Assembly: GCA_017554325.1 (NCBI GenBank)
Contig: JAFZIP010000014.1
Coordinates: 1-64,000 of the forward strand
Source of the DNA: Bacteroidales bacterium
Lineage (GTDB): Bacteria > Bacteroidota > Bacteroidia > Bacteroidales > WCHB1-69
Length of the DNA: 64,000 nt
Reading direction: 5' to 3'
The notes beneath the pieces were generated by a model, which was not told where the DNA came from, did no database searches, and saw only the letters and a program-made list of their open reading frames with translations. A program made the position numbers and the translations under genes. Shown here piece by piece: positions 52,188 to 59,693 of the stretch (the stretch's first letter is position 1; each line of letters begins with the position of its first letter).

Positions 52188-52388
52188 ATGAAACTGAAAA
52201 AACGAAAAATCAAGTATTCTGCAATATTCTTTCTCTGCTGGTTTGCTTTTTTGGTCTTTTTGGTTGATGGCGTTCTGAAATTCCAGACATTGGTTGATTA
52301 TTTCGGGTCGTACGCTATGGTAGAAGTTGGACTATTGCTGCTGGTCTTTCTACCAACATTGGCAGTTTACATATTTACAAAAGAATAA
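52188..52388 (+). CDS. Small membrane protein of unknown function
   Basis: 66 residues: a basic start (MKLKKRKIKYS), a membrane helix about 12-27 (IFFLCWFAFLVFLVDG), a short loop, and a second helix about 44-62 (VEVGLLLLVFLPTLAVYIF). No cysteine pair or known motif. Supported by a perfect -7 box 57 bp upstream, directly after a strong terminator, and by a start in the right frame. Family not recognised. It is convergent with the next gene, with only 16 bp between stops. Confidence 0.6.
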   Translation: MKLKKRKIKYSAIFFLCWFAFLVFLVDGVLKFQTLVDYFGSYAMVEVGLLLLVFLPTLAVYIFTKE

Positions 52389-52404
52389 GGTGTTAACAAG
52401 AAGG

Positions 52405-52749
52405 TCAAAAGAACGTAATGATGAGCTTATCGTATTGCCTAGTAACAATCCGTGCAGTATAGGACAATTTTTTCTTATTGTAAGCTTTGTACAACAAGGC
52501 CCTGTTTTCAGCAGCTTTCTTATAATCTCCTAATCCAGTATAACATACAACCTTATTGCGTATGGCAAAATAATCGGTCTTTGGTTTCTTCAATGCCAGC
52601 ATCTCATCATTGAGTTTCAATACCTCCTCATATTGCTCTGCCTGCCACAAACTGTCAATATGCTGTTCGTGCGGATCTTTTTGTGCATATGTACCGGTAA
52701 ACGGAATCAAGGATGTAAAGCTTAGCAGTAGGACAAAAACTTTGTTCAC
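52405..52749 (-). CDS. Small exported TPR-like protein
   Basis: 114 residues; signal peptide MNKVFVLLLSFTSLIPFTGTYAQ. The mature part has a helix-turn-helix pair pattern (DSLWQAEQYEEVLKLNDEMLAL ... NKVVCYTGLGDYKKAAENRALL) as in tetratricopeptide repeats. The start is GTG: no in-frame ATG exists before an upstream stop, and the GTG overlaps the TGA of a 27-codon ORF. Function unknown; probably a periplasmic scaffold. The family is too short for a firm match. Confidence 0.65.
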   Translation of the reverse strand: MNKVFVLLLSFTSLIPFTGTYAQKDPHEQHIDSLWQAEQYEEVLKLNDEMLALKKPKTDYFAIRNKVVCYTGLGDYKKAAENRALLYKAYNKKKLSYTARIVTRQYDKLIITFF

Positions 52750-52829
52750 AAACCGAAAAATTTAAAAGGGATTCTGTTGAACCCTTCTGGTAGTGACTGC
52801 AATGATGTAAGGTTTTTATCAAACAGCAT
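52746..52829 (-). CDS. Candidate 27-codon leader ORF coupled to the TPR-like gene
   Basis: ATG at 52829, 27 codons (MLFDKNLTSLQS...), whose TGA overlaps the GTG start of the next gene (GTGA). A -7 box, TATCTTTG followed by C on the minus strand (52838-52845), lies just upstream, so the transcript would have almost no leader before this ATG. Possibly a coupling peptide; no homologue recognised. The rest of the 366-bp gap to 53115 holds palindromes. Confidence 0.35.
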   Translation of the reverse strand: MLFDKNLTSLQSLPEGFNRIPFKFFGL

Positions 52830-52983
52830 TGGCAAGGCAAAGATAAAAAATATCCAATTTGAAAAAACAGGACCTCGCTTTCCCATCTGCAAAACGATCA
52901 AAAATTCTTCTTCATGTTGCACAATAAGAGCATCTCTGTTGCGTTGGTTATTTGCAACCTGTAGGGGGGGTAACCAGACCACA

Positions 52984-53101
52984 AGCAGGTGGCGTGGTGT
53001 AGCGCAGCGTAACCCCTGCTCATCAGCAAACTGGTGAACGGTATGGCGTACCCCCTGCTCATATAAAACAAAATCAACCAAACCAGAGCCCCGTAGGGGC
53101 G
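52984..53101. repeat. Left REP-like palindromes of the transposase-like element
   Basis: Three pieces: AGCAGG...CCTGCT hairpin (52984-52989, 53015-53020) containing TGTAGCGCAGCG; a partial second copy ending CCCCTGCTCAT at 53062 (first copy ends 53023); and GCCCC-GTA-GGGGC hairpin (53088-53100). Inverted counterparts lie on the other side of the gene at 53116. Confidence 0.75.
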
Positions 53102-53115
53102 AAACACAAAATAGT

Positions 53116-53559
53116 ATGGCAAACACATTGGTAAAAAATGACATCCATCTGGTGTTCCATGTCAAGAGCACCGGTATCGTCATGCGTACTGCAGACCTTC
53201 CAAGAATTTTTGCATATATCGGCGGCATCATCAAAAACATTGGAGGAATACCCATTGAAGTCGGTGGGGTGGCCAACCTTACCTCGTTGCCGAAAGCCAT
53301 TTCGCTGGCCGATTTCGTCCGGACCATCAAAGCCAACAGCAGCAAATGGATGAAGTCGCTGAATAATTATTACAAAAATTTTTCATGGCAAGAGGGATAT
53401 GGTGCATTCTCGGTAAGTCCGTCATTATTGCAAAAGACTGTTCGTTATATCCGAGGACAAGAGGCTCATCACAGGAAGAAGTCGTTTCAGGAAGAGTACA
53501 AAAGGTTCCTCGATGCTTATGGGATTCAGTATGATGAAAGGTCCGCATTTGGGGATTAG
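53116..53559 (+). CDS. REP-associated Y1 transposase-like protein lacking the HUH motif
   Basis: 147 residues of the IS200/RAYT Y1 family. Conserved parts: MANTLVKNDIHLVFHVK, SLPKAISLADFVRTIKANSS, FSWQEGYGAFSVSPS, and VRYIRGQEAHHRKKSFQEEY. Family members carry a metal-binding His-hydrophobic-His motif just before the SLPK block (typically DHVHLL); here the text is GGVANLTSLPK, with no histidine, consistent with an in-frame loss of about four codons. It is therefore probably unable to cleave DNA. It is flanked on both sides by inverted REP-like palindromes, the usual setting of such genes. The neighbours are not disrupted. Confidence 0.85.
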   Translation: MANTLVKNDIHLVFHVKSTGIVMRTADLPRIFAYIGGIIKNIGGIPIEVGGVANLTSLPKAISLADFVRTIKANSSKWMKSLNNYYKNFSWQEGYGAFSVSPSLLQKTVRYIRGQEAHHRKKSFQEEYKRFLDAYGIQYDERSAFGD

Positions 53560-53584
53560 CGGAGTTTGCTTCTTGTGATGTGCC

Positions 53585-53655
53585 GCCCCTTCGGGGCTGA
53601 TGATTGCAAAGTGTGCTTCAATCACAGGGGTTCCGCTGCGCTACACCCCCCTGCT
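53585..53655. repeat. Right REP-like palindromes, inverted relative to the left ones
   Basis: GCCCC-TTC-GGGGC hairpin (53585-53597) and CAGGGG...CCCCTG hairpin (53625-53630, 53648-53653) containing CGCTGCGCTACA, the reverse complement of the left copy's core. The rest of the 317-bp gap to 53876 has a terminator and a promoter box. Confidence 0.75.
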
Positions 53656-53751
53656 TGTACTCAGTTCTCTGTCGTACTCAAGAGCGATTGAGGTAATCTG
53701 CTGACGAATCCTGCGATGAAATTATTATCCATGTGAAAATATTGAGATTTC

Positions 53752-53775
53752 AAAGGAGGTAAAACTCCTTTTTTA
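53752..53775 (+). terminator. Intrinsic terminator downstream of the REP element
   Basis: 7-bp stem AAAGGAG/CTCCTTT (53752-53758, 53766-53772), 7-base loop, T-run to 53775. Moderate strength. Confidence 0.65.
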
Positions 53776-53843
53776 TTCAAAATATCAGTCATTAACATAT
53801 AAATACAATTGATTACCAGTATTTTATATTTCCTAAAAAATGT

Positions 53844-53851
53844 TAATTTTG
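53844..53851 (+). promoter_or_regulatory. -7 promoter box for the glycosyltransferase gene
   Basis: TAATTTTG followed by C, 25 bp upstream of the start codon. Fits TAnnTTTG. Confidence 0.5.
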
Positions 53852-53876
53852 CGGCGTTTTTTTAAATTGTTATCCT

Positions 53877-55043
53877 ATGAAGATATTATTTGTCGTAAAC
53901 AACTTTTTCTGCGAAGGCAATGGCCTTGACGAATCTGCAAGACGAACCGTAAAAGCACTTCGCGAAGCAGGACAGGAGGTTCGTGTCCTTTCGGGTAAAA
54001 ACCTGGAAGACCCCAACGGAGAGAAACCGGATTATGAGATGGAGGATTTCGATTTTCCCTTTGTACAGCCGATGCTCTCCTCATTCGGTTACCATTTTGC
54101 CAAGTGGAAGGGGCCACAAATTGAGGAAGCGGTCCGCTGGGCGGATGTCATACACATGGAAGAGACATTCTTCCTACACCGTGCCGCTATGAAATGGGCC
54201 TTAAAGCTGGGCAAACCCCTTGTGGGCACCTATCACGTGCATCCGGAAAATATCATCTTCAATACCCTGGGCTTTCGTGCCGGTTTTCTGACATGCCAAC
54301 TTATCTTGCGTCATTGGTGTCACACTTTCTACCGTCATTACAAATATATACAATGTCCAACGGAAAATGTCCGTGAGCGATTGGTCCGCCACCGCGTCAA
54401 AGCGCATTGTTTCACCCTCTCCAATGGCGTGATTCCGGATAAATGTATTCGTCCGCTTACACCGCCGGAAAACTATTTCGATGAAAATCGTCCGCTAGAC
54501 CTGATTTATATCGGTCGAACGGCTGTGGAAAAGGACCAACCGACGCTGTATAAGGCCATACGTCTCAGCAAGTACGCGAAACGGATTCGACTGCACATTG
54601 CAGGCCGCGGTCCGAAGTTGGAACAATACACCCGTATGGCCGAAAAGCTGTACGAAGACGGCGTGGTAAGTTATAAGCCGATAATTGGTTACTACAATCG
54701 CGATCAGCTGCGCGAACTGGCCGCTAATGCCGACTTGGCTGTTCATTGCGCCTACATTGAAGTGGAAGGCATGAGCATCACGGAAGCCCTGCAGCAGGCC
54801 GTTGTGCCCGTAATTGCCACCGCACGCTACTCCGGCACATCCGCGTATGCCTTGGATGAGCGCAGCAAATTCCCCTCGAAAAACGCAAAAGCCCTGGCCG
54901 AACGCATCGACTACTGGTTCGACCACCCGAAAGAGCGTTGGGAGATGGGGTTCAAATATGCTGAGTCGATGAACAACTACGACATTAACGAGGTGGTTGC
55001 GAAACGTCTCATTGAAATGTATGAAGCTGCGCTCCGGAAATAG
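53877..55043 (+). CDS. Family 4-type glycosyltransferase
   Basis: 388 residues, GT-B fold. N-terminal MKILFVVNNFFCEGNGLDESARRT resembles PimB-like/GT4 starts; acceptor-side HMEETFFLHR and GTYHVHPEN; C-terminal donor half with LIYIGRTAVEKDQPTLYKAI, LHIAGRGP and the E-rich block VEGMSITEALQQAVVPVIA, the usual E-X7-E position. Donor and acceptor unknown; likely a lipid- or surface-linked sugar. Stand-alone gene with its own promoter box and terminator. Confidence 0.9.
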   Translation: MKILFVVNNFFCEGNGLDESARRTVKALREAGQEVRVLSGKNLEDPNGEKPDYEMEDFDFPFVQPMLSSFGYHFAKWKGPQIEEAVRWADVIHMEETFFLHRAAMKWALKLGKPLVGTYHVHPENIIFNTLGFRAGFLTCQLILRHWCHTFYRHYKYIQCPTENVRERLVRHRVKAHCFTLSNGVIPDKCIRPLTPPENYFDENRPLDLIYIGRTAVEKDQPTLYKAIRLSKYAKRIRLHIAGRGPKLEQYTRMAEKLYEDGVVSYKPIIGYYNRDQLRELAANADLAVHCAYIEVEGMSITEALQQAVVPVIATARYSGTSAYALDERSKFPSKNAKALAERIDYWFDHPKERWEMGFKYAESMNNYDINEVVAKRLIEMYEAALRK

Positions 55044-55054
55044 TAATTTATGCT

Positions 55055-55084
55055 AGCCGCAGCCTTAGGGTTGCGGCTTTTTTT
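55055..55084 (+). terminator. Intrinsic terminator after the glycosyltransferase
   Basis: 10-bp stem AGCCGCAGCC/GGTTGCGGCT with one G-T pair (55055-55064, 55069-55078), TTAG loop, T-run to 55084. Confidence 0.9.
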
Positions 55085-55126
55085 ATCAGCCGCGCCTGTT
55101 TTGCCAATAGAAAAAGTATAAACTAC

Positions 55127-56266
55127 TCAGAATATCTCTCCACCCCAAAGCATCTTCAGGAAATCCAGCACATAGAGGAGTTCCAACTCGCCTGATTTAC
55201 GTGTGATGGGGTCGAGGGACACAAGTATCTGACGGCAGTCGGGATGCTCCTCACGGAAAGCTTTGAGGCCTTTTTTGTGTTTGGTCTCCACATGCTCCGT
55301 CGATTTGATCTCGACGGCCACCTTGGCATCGCCGATGACAACATCCACCTCCTTTTGGTCGTAGGTGTGCCAATAGGAAATGACATCACGCTTGTCATTG
55401 TACCCCTTGTAGGCGATGATTTCCTGCATCACGTAGTGCTCGAAGGCGTGCCCGTAATCGTCGGTGCCGCGCTTCAGCGTGTGGCGCCCCATCAGGTAGT
55501 TGGCCAATCCGACATCGAAATAGTAGAATCGCGGCGCATGCACAACCTTGCGCTTGATTTCCTTTCGGAAGGCAGGAATCTCATAGCCAATAAGTGTGTC
55601 GTAAAGAATTTGGAAGTACGACTTGACGGTTTTAGCCGAAACGCCGCAGTCGGAGGCAATGTTGGCATAGTTCAGCATCTCGCCGTCGGAGATGGCAGCC
55701 ACCTCCATGAATCGTTCAAATGCATCGAGTTCACGCACCTCGCCCTCTTCACGAATTTCCTCATCGAGATAAACCTTCACGTAGCCAGAGAGACGTTTGG
55801 TGGCATCCTCCACAATATAGTGGCGGGGTATCATGCCGTTCTGCACGGCGCGGTCTATCTGGAAGTCGCTCACCTCGGGCCACACCAGAGGATAGAGTGT
55901 CTCAGGTATGGCGCGACCGCCAAGGGTGTTGGCTCCTGAACGCTTCAGTTTTCTCGAACTGGAACCGCTGAGGATAAAAAACAGACCCCGTTCGGCCATC
56001 AAAGAATGCACTACATCCAGCAATTCGGGTACTTTCTGTATCTCGTCCACAATGACCAGCGTGCCAGCAGGCTTGTCCTGAAGTGCCTCCCAGAGGGAAT
56101 AAGGGTTCAACTTGAAAGCACGTCTTACGTTCGGTTTGAGCAAGTCGTAATAAATTGCCCCTTTGAAACGCTCTTTCAGCAAGGTGGATTTGCCCGTCTG
56201 ACGTGCGCCAAACAGGAACATTCCTTCGTCCAACTTGTTCTCTATATCAAAAATTCTCTTGTACAT
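55127..56266 (-). CDS. AAA-type ATPase with DUF4143 domain
   Basis: 379 residues. Walker A GARQTGKST (residues 20-28), Walker B LVIVDEIQ, sensor SGSSSRKL, then the DUF4143 part. Near the C-terminus DVVIGDAKVAVEIKS has the D...ExK spacing of a PD-(D/E)XK nuclease-like fold. Such proteins are common, often in variable loci; suggested roles include NTP-dependent DNA processing or acting with toxins, none proven. Complete. Stand-alone, with a -7 box (TATTTTTG, minus, 56417-56424) about 150 bp upstream and an inverted repeat in the leader. Confidence 0.92.
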   Translation of the reverse strand: MYKRIFDIENKLDEGMFLFGARQTGKSTLLKERFKGAIYYDLLKPNVRRAFKLNPYSLWEALQDKPAGTLVIVDEIQKVPELLDVVHSLMAERGLFFILSGSSSRKLKRSGANTLGGRAIPETLYPLVWPEVSDFQIDRAVQNGMIPRHYIVEDATKRLSGYVKVYLDEEIREEGEVRELDAFERFMEVAAISDGEMLNYANIASDCGVSAKTVKSYFQILYDTLIGYEIPAFRKEIKRKVVHAPRFYYFDVGLANYLMGRHTLKRGTDDYGHAFEHYVMQEIIAYKGYNDKRDVISYWHTYDQKEVDVVIGDAKVAVEIKSTEHVETKHKKGLKAFREEHPDCRQILVSLDPITRKSGELELLYVLDFLKMLWGGEIF

Positions 56267-56290
56267 AAAACTACCGGTTTTGTGGAGTGC

Positions 56291-56320
56291 ACTCCCGATT
56301 TTTTCATAAATTTCGGGAGT
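56291..56320. promoter_or_regulatory. Inverted repeat in the ATPase gene leader
   Basis: 8-bp arms ACTCCCGA (56291-56298) and TCGGGAGT (56313-56320) with a 14-base AT-rich loop, 25 bp upstream of the ATPase start. Could be a protein operator or an RNA hairpin near the ribosome site; no T-run follows on the minus strand. Confidence 0.4.
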
Positions 56321-56466
56321 ATGATTATGAATTTTGAGTATTTTAACAGGTTTAGAATTACATCTATTAATCTTTATTTTAATTAGTTAACATAAAATAA
56401 TGTTATCATTAGTCTGCAAAAATAAGATTTTTTCAATCATCCAAGTAAAACACAAAAAAAAAATTG

Positions 56467-56474
56467 TATTTTTG
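56467..56474 (+). promoter_or_regulatory. -7 promoter box for the OhrR-like redox operon
   Basis: TATTTTTG followed by C, 25 bp upstream of the regulator gene. Preceded by a run of As, no -33 box. It is divergent from the ATPase promoter, TATTTTTG on the minus strand at 56417-56424. Confidence 0.6.
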
Positions 56475-56499
56475 CATCGTGTACGATATAAATGAAACA

Positions 56500-56940
56500 A
56501 TGGCAGAAGAGCAATTCAAATTAGAAAACCAACTCTGTTTCCGTCTCTACACGGCGGCAAGGTTGACCATGGGGGCTTATCACCCATATCTGGAGCCAAT
56601 GGGCATCACCTATCCGCAATACCTCGTGCTGCTCGTGTTGTGGGAAAAGGACAAGCGACCGGTATGCGATATCGGCAAACGTCTGTTCTTGGAAACCAAC
56701 ACCCTCACCCCGCTCCTGCAACGAATGGAGAAAGCGGGATTGGTAACTCGCACGCGCGGCAAAGAGGACTCACGCCAGCGTATCGTCTCGCTAACGGAAA
56801 AAGGACAATCCATGCGAAAGCAAGCGGCCGTCATCCACGAGAGTATGCGCAAGGAGGTAGCGCTGAAATTGAGCGAGGAGAAAGAAATGGTTCCCATGCT
56901 CGACAAATTGATCGAAGAATTACTAAAACTCAATAAATAA
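56500..56940 (+). CDS. MarR-family regulator, OhrR-like
   Basis: 146 residues, winged-helix MarR protein. The N-terminus FKLENQLCFRLYTAARL matches the OhrR type, in which the cysteine of LENQLCF (here Cys13) is the peroxide-sensing residue (Cys15 in B. subtilis). GITYPQYLVLLVLWE is the dimer/helix block and LETNTLTPLLQRMEKAGLVTR the recognition helix and wing entry. By family it represses genes until oxidised by organic peroxides. I start at the ATG at 56500; the longer frame to 56464 starts with TTG inside the promoter. It lies first in a set with a ferritin-like protein and an MBL-rubredoxin fusion, which fit oxidative stress. Confidence 0.9.
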   Translation: MAEEQFKLENQLCFRLYTAARLTMGAYHPYLEPMGITYPQYLVLLVLWEKDKRPVCDIGKRLFLETNTLTPLLQRMEKAGLVTRTRGKEDSRQRIVSLTEKGQSMRKQAAVIHESMRKEVALKLSEEKEMVPMLDKLIEELLKLNK

Positions 56941-56958
56941 CATTAAAATTACACTATT

Positions 56959-57414
56959 ATGGAAAAACAAAAAACAATCGAAGCATTACAATTTTTCGTA
57001 ACTGGCCTCTCCGAAGGCGCTTTCGTGCACAAAATGCAGGGACAAATCTTCAATTCTGAAGGATTCACCAAACTGGGACAGAAGTACATCGACCATTTCA
57101 ATGAAGAGATGGGCTGGGTAGAGAAGTTCACTGAGCGCATTCTCGACCTTGGCGGAGAAATCAAGTTCGAAGGCATGAAGAGCCGCGACCTTATCTGCGA
57201 CCCCGTCGAGTATATCAAGGCCGACCTCGCCATCCAAGTCCAAGGTGTGGACATCCTTCGCAAATGCATGGCCACATTGACCGATGACCCGACCACGTAC
57301 GACATCCTGAAAGCTTACCTGCTTGACGAAGAGGAAGACTTGTATTGGAGCGAGGGCGCTTTGGATCTCATCGAGAAGATTGGTACACAGAACTGGCTAT
57401 TGTTGCAATTGTAA
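56959..57414 (+). CDS. Ferritin-like DpsL/bacterioferritin-type protein
   Basis: 151 residues, four-helix bundle. Carboxylate-rich helices: HFNEEMGWVEKFTERI and DEEEDLYWSEGALDLIEKIG supply Glu/His ligands typical of a diiron site. The C-terminal NWLLLQL is a hallmark of the Bacteroides Dps-like (DpsL) group, which protects DNA by oxidising Fe(II) with hydrogen peroxide. Residues Cys in RKCMATL and LICDP are present but I cannot assign the cysteine pair of that group. It sits 18 bp after the OhrR-like gene. A fragment of a related gene lies at 62551-62625. Confidence 0.85.
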   Translation: MEKQKTIEALQFFVTGLSEGAFVHKMQGQIFNSEGFTKLGQKYIDHFNEEMGWVEKFTERILDLGGEIKFEGMKSRDLICDPVEYIKADLAIQVQGVDILRKCMATLTDDPTTYDILKAYLLDEEEDLYWSEGALDLIEKIGTQNWLLLQL

Positions 57415-57432
57415 GACACATACAACAGTATT

Positions 57433-58374
57433 ATGGAAATCAAAGCAGTAAAATTCAGAAAAGACGGCTTCTATACCCAACCCTTTGTCTTCGGTGGCGA
57501 AGAGGGCCCTGACAAATTTGACAAAAACATCCGCTATCGCGGCACCCTGCAGAACTACCTCATCGACACCGGCACAGAGGTCATTCTGGTAGATACAGGC
57601 ATTCCGGCCGGTACACCGGAAGAGGTGCCCGACGAGAATTCAATGGCCTTCACAGGAAAGGACATCTGCACCTACATGGAGGCATTTGCCGCCCTCGGCT
57701 ACAAGCCGGAGCAGGTGACCAAGATTCTCCTGACCCACCGCCACGCCGACCACTCGGGCGAACTGCGCTCGTTCCCCAATGCGAAGGTGTATGTGAACAA
57801 GGACGAGATGGATGCTGCCGAGTTGCAGGGTCTCACGAACCTTGTGCCGGTGAGCTATACTGACGGACCGTACTACAATTTCCCCGAGTGCCAGAAGATA
57901 GCCGACGGCATATACCTGATCAAGGCGAAGGGGCACACCAAGGGCAACAGCATTGTCGTGGTGGAGAACGATGGGCTGTTCTACATGCTTCACGGCGATA
58001 TCACCTACTGTGACGAGGCACTGTATGAGGACAAACTCTCCGTGGTTTTCGACGACTTGCCTGCAGCCCGCGAGACACAGGACCGCATCCGCGAGTTCGT
58101 GCGTAACCATCCCACGGTGTATTGCGGCACCCACACCCCGCAGGGCTACGAGAACCTGGAGGCCAAGCGTGTAATCGACCTTGACAATCCCGTGCCGACG
58201 GTCTTTGCCGAAGTGGATTTCTCCCAGCAGAAAGCTAGCGGCAAGTACGTCTGCTCAATCTGCGGCTACATCTATGACCCGGCCGAGCACGACGGTGTGG
58301 CCTTCGAAGATTTGCCCGACGACTGGCGCTGTCCCCGTTGCAAACAGCCCAAGGAGAAATTCAACAAGGCATAA
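57433..58374 (+). CDS. Metallo-beta-lactamase/rubredoxin fusion protein
   Basis: 313 residues. The N-terminal ~260 residues are a metallo-beta-lactamase fold with THRHADHSG (His102, His104, Asp106, His107), a further HGD site (MLHGDITY) and GTHTP. The C-terminal 43 residues (271-313) are rubredoxin: CSIC (Cys274/277) and CPRC (Cys300/303). Rubredoxin carries electrons, so the fusion may be an oxygen- or peroxide-reducing enzyme, but it lacks the flavodoxin domain of flavodiiron proteins, and the usual diiron ligand set cannot be confirmed. The third gene of the OhrR set (18 bp after the ferritin). A terminator follows. Confidence 0.92.
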   Translation: MEIKAVKFRKDGFYTQPFVFGGEEGPDKFDKNIRYRGTLQNYLIDTGTEVILVDTGIPAGTPEEVPDENSMAFTGKDICTYMEAFAALGYKPEQVTKILLTHRHADHSGELRSFPNAKVYVNKDEMDAAELQGLTNLVPVSYTDGPYYNFPECQKIADGIYLIKAKGHTKGNSIVVVENDGLFYMLHGDITYCDEALYEDKLSVVFDDLPAARETQDRIREFVRNHPTVYCGTHTPQGYENLEAKRVIDLDNPVPTVFAEVDFSQQKASGKYVCSICGYIYDPAEHDGVAFEDLPDDWRCPRCKQPKEKFNKA

Positions 58375-58396
58375 TCCTCACTGTCAAATCACCAAT

Positions 58397-58434
58397 CCGC
58401 AATCCGGGCGAAAGCTTGGGTTGCGGCTTTTTTT
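58397..58434 (+). terminator. Intrinsic terminator after the redox operon
   Basis: 9-bp stem CCGCAATCC/GGGTTGCGG (58397-58405, 58418-58426), 12-base loop, T-run 58428-58434. Confidence 0.85.
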
Positions 58435-58435
58435 G

Positions 58436-58443
58436 TATCTTTG
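58436..58443 (+). promoter_or_regulatory. -7 promoter box abutting the terminator
   Basis: TATCTTTG followed by C starts 2 bases after the T-run. It would drive the nucleoside-hydrolase-like gene with a leader of about 90 bases. Confidence 0.6.
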
Positions 58444-58542
58444 CCATTCAAAAGCAAATACCGTCCACAACTCCGCCAGCTACTACACCTACAGCGACGG
58501 CACCACCGGAAGGGGAAAAATGGATAAAACGACAATGATACA

Positions 58543-59592
58543 ATGAAACAACGAATGAAGAAACACATCTTTCTACTCGCCGCCACCGTAATCTGCAGTT
58601 CTACGCTGATGATGTCGTGCGGCAAGGACAACATCCTGCCCTACACAGGCGTGCCGCTTGTCATCCTCGACGCCGACATCGGCTCGTCAACCGACGACCT
58701 TTTTGCCCTCGAAATGCTCTACCGCTACGAGGAGCAGGGAAAATGCCGCCTGCTGGGCGTGGTGGTGGACCGCGAGGGGGAAGCAAACGCCCGCTTCGCT
58801 GACGTGATGGGCACCTATTTCGGTCATGCCGACATCCCCATTGGACTTGTTCGCAACGGCGTCAAAGACCCTCGGGTGTGGATTGACTACGCCCACGTGG
58901 CCGCCACGGAGGACAGCAACGGACAGCCGATGTTCGCTTGCAGCATCAACGACTACTCGCAGCTGCCCGACGGCTGGCAGCTCTATCGTCGCCTGTTGGC
59001 CGCCCAGCCCGATCATAGCGTGAGCATTGTCTCCACCGGCTTTGTCACCTGCCTGGCACAGCTTCTGCAATCTGCCCCCGACAGCTACTCGCCACTCAAC
59101 GGCGTGGAGCTTGTACGACGCAAGGTGAAGTGCATTTACGTAATGGGCGGTGTGTTCGGAGAGGCTGAGGAGCCCGACTTCAACTTCACCCAAAGCATTG
59201 AATTCTCCAAAGTCTTTTTCCGTCTTTGGCCGCTGGAGGTCGATATGGTGTTCTCGCCTATGGAGGTTGGTCAGAATGTAGAGTACACCCCCGAACAGGT
59301 CATCGCCGATGTCTCGTGGACCGACGTGCATCCCATCAAGCAGGTCTATCTACAGTGTAATTGCAACACCGGCCAGCGCATGTGGGACGCGATGGCAGCC
59401 ATTCATGCCGTCGAGGGCGACAACCAATTCTCACTTTCCGAGCGTGGCACTGTGCAGCTTACCGACAATGCCGAAACCATCTTCACCCCCTCGGCTACCG
59501 GCAACTGCCGCTACCAGCTGCCCGGCGACGCGGCCTGGGCTGCCGCGATGTTGGACCGCATCAGGACATTTAACAAAATGAAAGTTGAATAA
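58543..59592 (+). CDS. Nucleoside-hydrolase-like lipoprotein
   Basis: 349 residues. Signal peptide with lipobox LMMSC (Cys near 26), so probably a lipoprotein. The N-terminal DADIGSSTDDLFAL corresponds to the calcium-binding DTDxGxDD of inosine/uridine nucleoside hydrolases but with a two-residue insertion (DxDIGSSTDD). YVMGG matches the second block. A central Asp of the family is less clear, so activity is uncertain. A 9-codon upstream frame (58520-58546, MDKTTMIQ, stop) overlaps this start as ATGA. An in-frame ATG at 58555 is an alternative start. Confidence 0.8.
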   Translation: MKQRMKKHIFLLAATVICSSTLMMSCGKDNILPYTGVPLVILDADIGSSTDDLFALEMLYRYEEQGKCRLLGVVVDREGEANARFADVMGTYFGHADIPIGLVRNGVKDPRVWIDYAHVAATEDSNGQPMFACSINDYSQLPDGWQLYRRLLAAQPDHSVSIVSTGFVTCLAQLLQSAPDSYSPLNGVELVRRKVKCIYVMGGVFGEAEEPDFNFTQSIEFSKVFFRLWPLEVDMVFSPMEVGQNVEYTPEQVIADVSWTDVHPIKQVYLQCNCNTGQRMWDAMAAIHAVEGDNQFSLSERGTVQLTDNAETIFTPSATGNCRYQLPGDAAWAAAMLDRIRTFNKMKVE

Positions 59593-59693
59593 TTGAGAAT
59601 TATGAACAAAACAATAATCAACCTGGACGATTATGAGCCATCCGCCCAGCCTTGTACGAGATGATGAAATAAATAAAGCTGATTTTTTGAGAC

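Noticed and set aside
52746..53345. 199-codon minus-strand frame covering the REP region
   Set aside because: It is antisense to the transposase-like gene and runs through palindromes. Only its last 27 codons, which have their own ATG and promoter box, merit a separate candidate.
59602..59664. 20-codon ORF (MNKTIINLDDYEPSAQPCTR) between the nucleoside-hydrolase-like gene and the importer
   Set aside because: It may be the start of a lost gene, but without a promoter box or homologue I cannot support it.
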